A stretch of DNA of 64,000 nucleotides from Cladocopium goreaui. Lineage: Eukaryota; Sar; Dinophyceae; Suessiales; Symbiodiniaceae. The notes under the pieces were generated by a model, which searched no databases, had not been told where the DNA came from, and worked only from the letters and a program-made list of their open reading frames with translations. Made by a program: the position numbers and the translations under genes. The stretch is from assembly GCA_947184155.2 (NCBI GenBank), contig CAMXCT020001377.1, forward strand, positions 1-64,000, in the 5' to 3' direction. The number at the start of each line of letters is the position of its first letter. Position 1 is the stretch's first letter. Positions 61,930 through 64,000 of the stretch are shown here, one piece after another.

Positions 61930-63644
61930 TGGATGCACCTGCGGAAGTGTTTCAGAGCTTGGAGGAGGTCCGAACTCTCGACCAAGGACCAGTCCCTACT
62001 TTTGTTGTGAGGCTCCCGGAGGTGGTGGATGCGGCGACGGGCTCAACTCTCCCTTCCACGGAGGTTTTGGCAATCCCTGTGCTCTCTCGAAGCTCTGGCA
62101 TTCTGATGGCTTTGCCTGCCGGCTCCCTTCCCCCAGAAGTGGCTTATCCTGTGGATCCTCCCCTGCCTCAGGCTCTGATAGGACCCGTCAAGGAGATTTT
62201 GGTGACAGCCGCTGCGGACGACGAAGAGGGCCTGGAGAAGCCTTTGGATTCACAGCTCCAGTGCATGCTGGTGGACTTCGATGCTGCCATTCTTCCCAAA
62301 CTGCGGCGGTTAGACCCAGTCACCGAAGGGCCAGGGATCCATTGTTTCTCGGCAGGAGATGTGGATATCTTTCCTTCATCCCAAGAGTTGCTGACCGCGA
62401 CTTATGCCTGGATTCAGGAGGAGCAAGAGGGCCGGGTAGGCTACTACTCAGCTATGGAGGAGCTTCCCCAGGAAAACCCCAGAGCTGCCCCAAAGCAAGC
62501 AACAGCCAAAGCCAAGCACAAAGCAGCTACAGTTCCAAAGAGAGTCTCCACTGCGACCCTCTCTCAACAGCTGGCTTCCCTTGCCGAGTCCATCCCAGCC
62601 CTCTCTTCATCCTTAGTCGAGATGCAGAAGAGACAAGACAGTCTGGAGCAAGCCTTGTCCCGTCGCCCAGCAGCCCCTCCTCCTGCTCCTCATCGGTTGG
62701 ATTTTGGTCAGACAGGTCCTTCCCCCAAGAGGGTCATTCCCCCTCCTGCCAAGTTCCTCGCAGCAGTTGGCCCTCCCCCAAAGTTGAGGAGTCCTCAGAA
62801 GCCCCAGAAGGTGGAGGAGATGCCAGAGGACGAGCCCCAGGGACTCTTGGAGGAGTTGGAGGATGTTCCCCCCGAGGAGCAACAACATACTGTGTCACAG
62901 ATGTTGGTGAAGCAGCAAATGGCCCTCAACACCCTTGTGGCTCATCTGGCGAGCCAGGATGGACTTCACGATCTAGGGGTGTCAGGATCAGCCTCTTCGA
63001 GCATCTCTCTGAAGGGTTCGGCCAAACGAGAACGCCTCCTCTCAGACCTAGCTGCCAGACGCAGCGACTTTTTCTTGAAGGTTGCACAGAACGCCCACAG
63101 GCGTCTCAAGCCCGCAGAAGCAGTGCCCCAAGCCCTCGAAGAGTTTCCTCAGAAGGCCCTCTTTACCAAGTACTTGGAGCGACAGGGAGGGTACACGGGG
63201 TACCAACGAGAGCAAGGCCTCACCATGTGGCTTTTGGGTCACGTAGCAGACCAGATGCTGTTAGGAGATGTGAAGGGCGCCCAAGAGATGCTGGCTTTGG
63301 CGATGGTAGCAATAGAGCAGAGTGCAATGGACAATGGCAAGTGGGAGATAGCATGGGTCTTAGCACTTCAGGAAGACCCCCCCCAGCAGCTCTTTGCACA
63401 CCGTCCCATAGCAACAAACCCCAGGCTGAGGGCCTTCAGCCCACTTTGCCCCGCCGACTGGGGTGCCATAGCTCTTGCCTACGTGAAGGAGCTGGATCTC
63501 CTCTCCAGCAGGAGACAGGAGGCTCTTCAAGGAGGCGGGAGGCAGGAGGAGGATGCGGCCGACTCTACAAAGAAGCCAAAGCAGCCCAGGTACCCTCGAA
63601 AGCCAAAGGCGCAAGGAGAGCAAAGCTCAACAGAGACCACATGA
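61926..63644 (+). CDS. Gag-like retroelement protein, 572 aa
   Basis: Starts at ATG 61,926 overlapping the previous stop. The N-terminal 180 residues are acidic and hydrophobic. A basic Ala/Lys tract (about 62,490-62,545) precedes a helix with EMQKRQDSLEQAL (about 62,620), a Pro-rich stretch and a helical Gln-rich core (MLVKQQMALNTLVAHLAS, about 62,902). The last 200 residues hold a conserved-looking block (AARRSDFFLKVAQNAHRRL, then KYLERQGGYTGYQREQGLTM and WALALQ-type helices) and a Lys-rich tail. I take it as a Gag-like or ORF1 protein of a dinoflagellate retroelement by layout only. A longer overlapping frame (61,559-63,790) on the same strand is low-complexity and is taken as a shadow. 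Confidence 0.6.
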   Translation: MMDAPAEVFQSLEEVRTLDQGPVPTFVVRLPEVVDAATGSTLPSTEVLAIPVLSRSSGILMALPAGSLPPEVAYPVDPPLPQALIGPVKEILVTAAADDEEGLEKPLDSQLQCMLVDFDAAILPKLRRLDPVTEGPGIHCFSAGDVDIFPSSQELLTATYAWIQEEQEGRVGYYSAMEELPQENPRAAPKQATAKAKHKAATVPKRVSTATLSQQLASLAESIPALSSSLVEMQKRQDSLEQALSRRPAAPPPAPHRLDFGQTGPSPKRVIPPPAKFLAAVGPPPKLRSPQKPQKVEEMPEDEPQGLLEELEDVPPEEQQHTVSQMLVKQQMALNTLVAHLASQDGLHDLGVSGSASSSISLKGSAKRERLLSDLAARRSDFFLKVAQNAHRRLKPAEAVPQALEEFPQKALFTKYLERQGGYTGYQREQGLTMWLLGHVADQMLLGDVKGAQEMLALAMVAIEQSAMDNGKWEIAWVLALQEDPPQQLFAHRPIATNPRLRAFSPLCPADWGAIALAYVKELDLLSSRRQEALQGGGRQEEDAADSTKKPKQPRYPRKPKAQGEQSSTETT

Positions 63645-63749
63645 AGCAAGCCACATCGGGCATCACAAAGCTGAGCCCTTGTTCCCGCCGGATCAGCCCA
63701 AGTGCAGGGCCCAGTCAAGCTTCTTGGAATTTGGACTTTCCTTTTCCCT

Positions 63750-64000
63750 GTGAGGCCGCTGGACTTAGGGCCAAAGATCCGCCCCCCTAATTGGTCTTCC
63801 CTTCAGACCTTTTCCTTTCTGCGTTGGACTTCTACCTTGTGTCGCCAAGTGCTCCGCAGTTGCACGCCATTTGCCCATTTCCTGAGGCAGACTCTCCACA
63901 TGACCAGAACGCCCGAAGAGGCTTCTGCAAAAGCTTTGTTCCCCATCCCCTTGCCTAAGGAAGGAGTCTTTACAGTTTCAAGCAGTGCGGGGTCCAGGGA
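63750..64000 (+). CDS. Possible start of the next retroelement ORF (3' partial)
   Basis: A frame open to the right edge reads FSFLRWTSTLCRQVLRSC, then FLRQTLHMTRTPEEASAKAL and FPIPLPKEGVF. It is in the same frame as the gag-like ORF but after its stop. The PIPLPKEG phrase would suit the lead-in to a reverse transcriptase, but no RT motif is inside the window. The start is not defined; an ATG is at about 63,899. Confidence 0.35.
   Translation, partial: MRPLDLGPKIRPPNWSSLQTFSFLRWTSTLCRQVLRSCTPFAHFLRQTLHMTRTPEEASAKALFPIPLPKEGVFTVSSSAGSR

Noticed and set aside
61559-63790. 743-codon frame overlapping the gag-like ORF
   Set aside because: Ser/Pro/Gly-rich low-complexity translation typical of an off-frame reading of GC-rich coding DNA; the 61,926 frame has the better composition and the ATGA coupling.

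Overview
The window looks like nuclear DNA of a dinoflagellate, most likely a symbiodiniacean-type genome. The best evidence is a fragmented host gene for a dynamin-family GTPase at about 58.43-59.78 kb. Its exons join in frame only if the introns use GA, GC or GT donors and AG|G acceptors, which is a dinoflagellate habit. The rest is gene-poor and rich in retroelements, with one assembly gap of 100 N (55,722-55,821).

Layout. (1) 1-12.4 kb: a large non-LTR-type retroelement, cut by the left edge. In order it encodes a protein with a degenerate ubiquitin-protease-like region and a DNMT3-like C5 cytosine methyltransferase, then an AP-type endonuclease, a reverse transcriptase, CCHC and RNase H domains, and a small 3' ORF with an LHDG motif. 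A GC-rich insert of about 1.08 kb splits endonuclease from RT, and a frameshift follows the YIDD box. (2) 12.6-27.8 kb: a one-strand cluster of long intronless orphan ORFs: two small proteins, two diverged paralogues, an ankyrin protein, and a 2,524-residue protein with hydrolase-like and UPF1-like SF1 helicase domains. Nine copies of a 19-20 nt hairpin with compensatory stem changes lie in this cluster, eight of them between or just upstream of these ORFs. (3) 28-42.7 kb: mostly decayed repeats: a structured interspersed repeat in three copies, a minisatellite, a second LINE-type RT with two in-frame stops, an inverted decayed copy of the helicase gene (34.5-37.7 kb), a G-rich 71-76 bp tandem repeat, and a long imperfect inverted repeat (about 41.3-42.7 kb). 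(4) 45.4-54.7 kb: a decayed Ty1/copia fragment followed by a nearly complete Ty1/copia element (Gag-protease, integrase, RT-RNase H with an unusual membrane plus coiled-coil tail). (5) 55.8-58.1 kb: a 192-bp satellite array. (6) 58.4-59.8 kb: the dynamin-family exons. (7) 61.3-64 kb: the start of another retroelement with two ORFs overlapping at ATGA, probably running into a further ORF at the right edge.

Most notable is the block from the left edge to about 28 kb. It combines a DNA-methyltransferase retroelement, an array of orphan ORFs punctuated by a covarying RNA hairpin, and a giant hydrolase-helicase. Whether this is one giant element or neighbouring elements cannot be decided from a single window. 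The decayed helicase copy shows that at least that gene is a repeat family. All function statements rest on motifs read by eye; no database search was possible.
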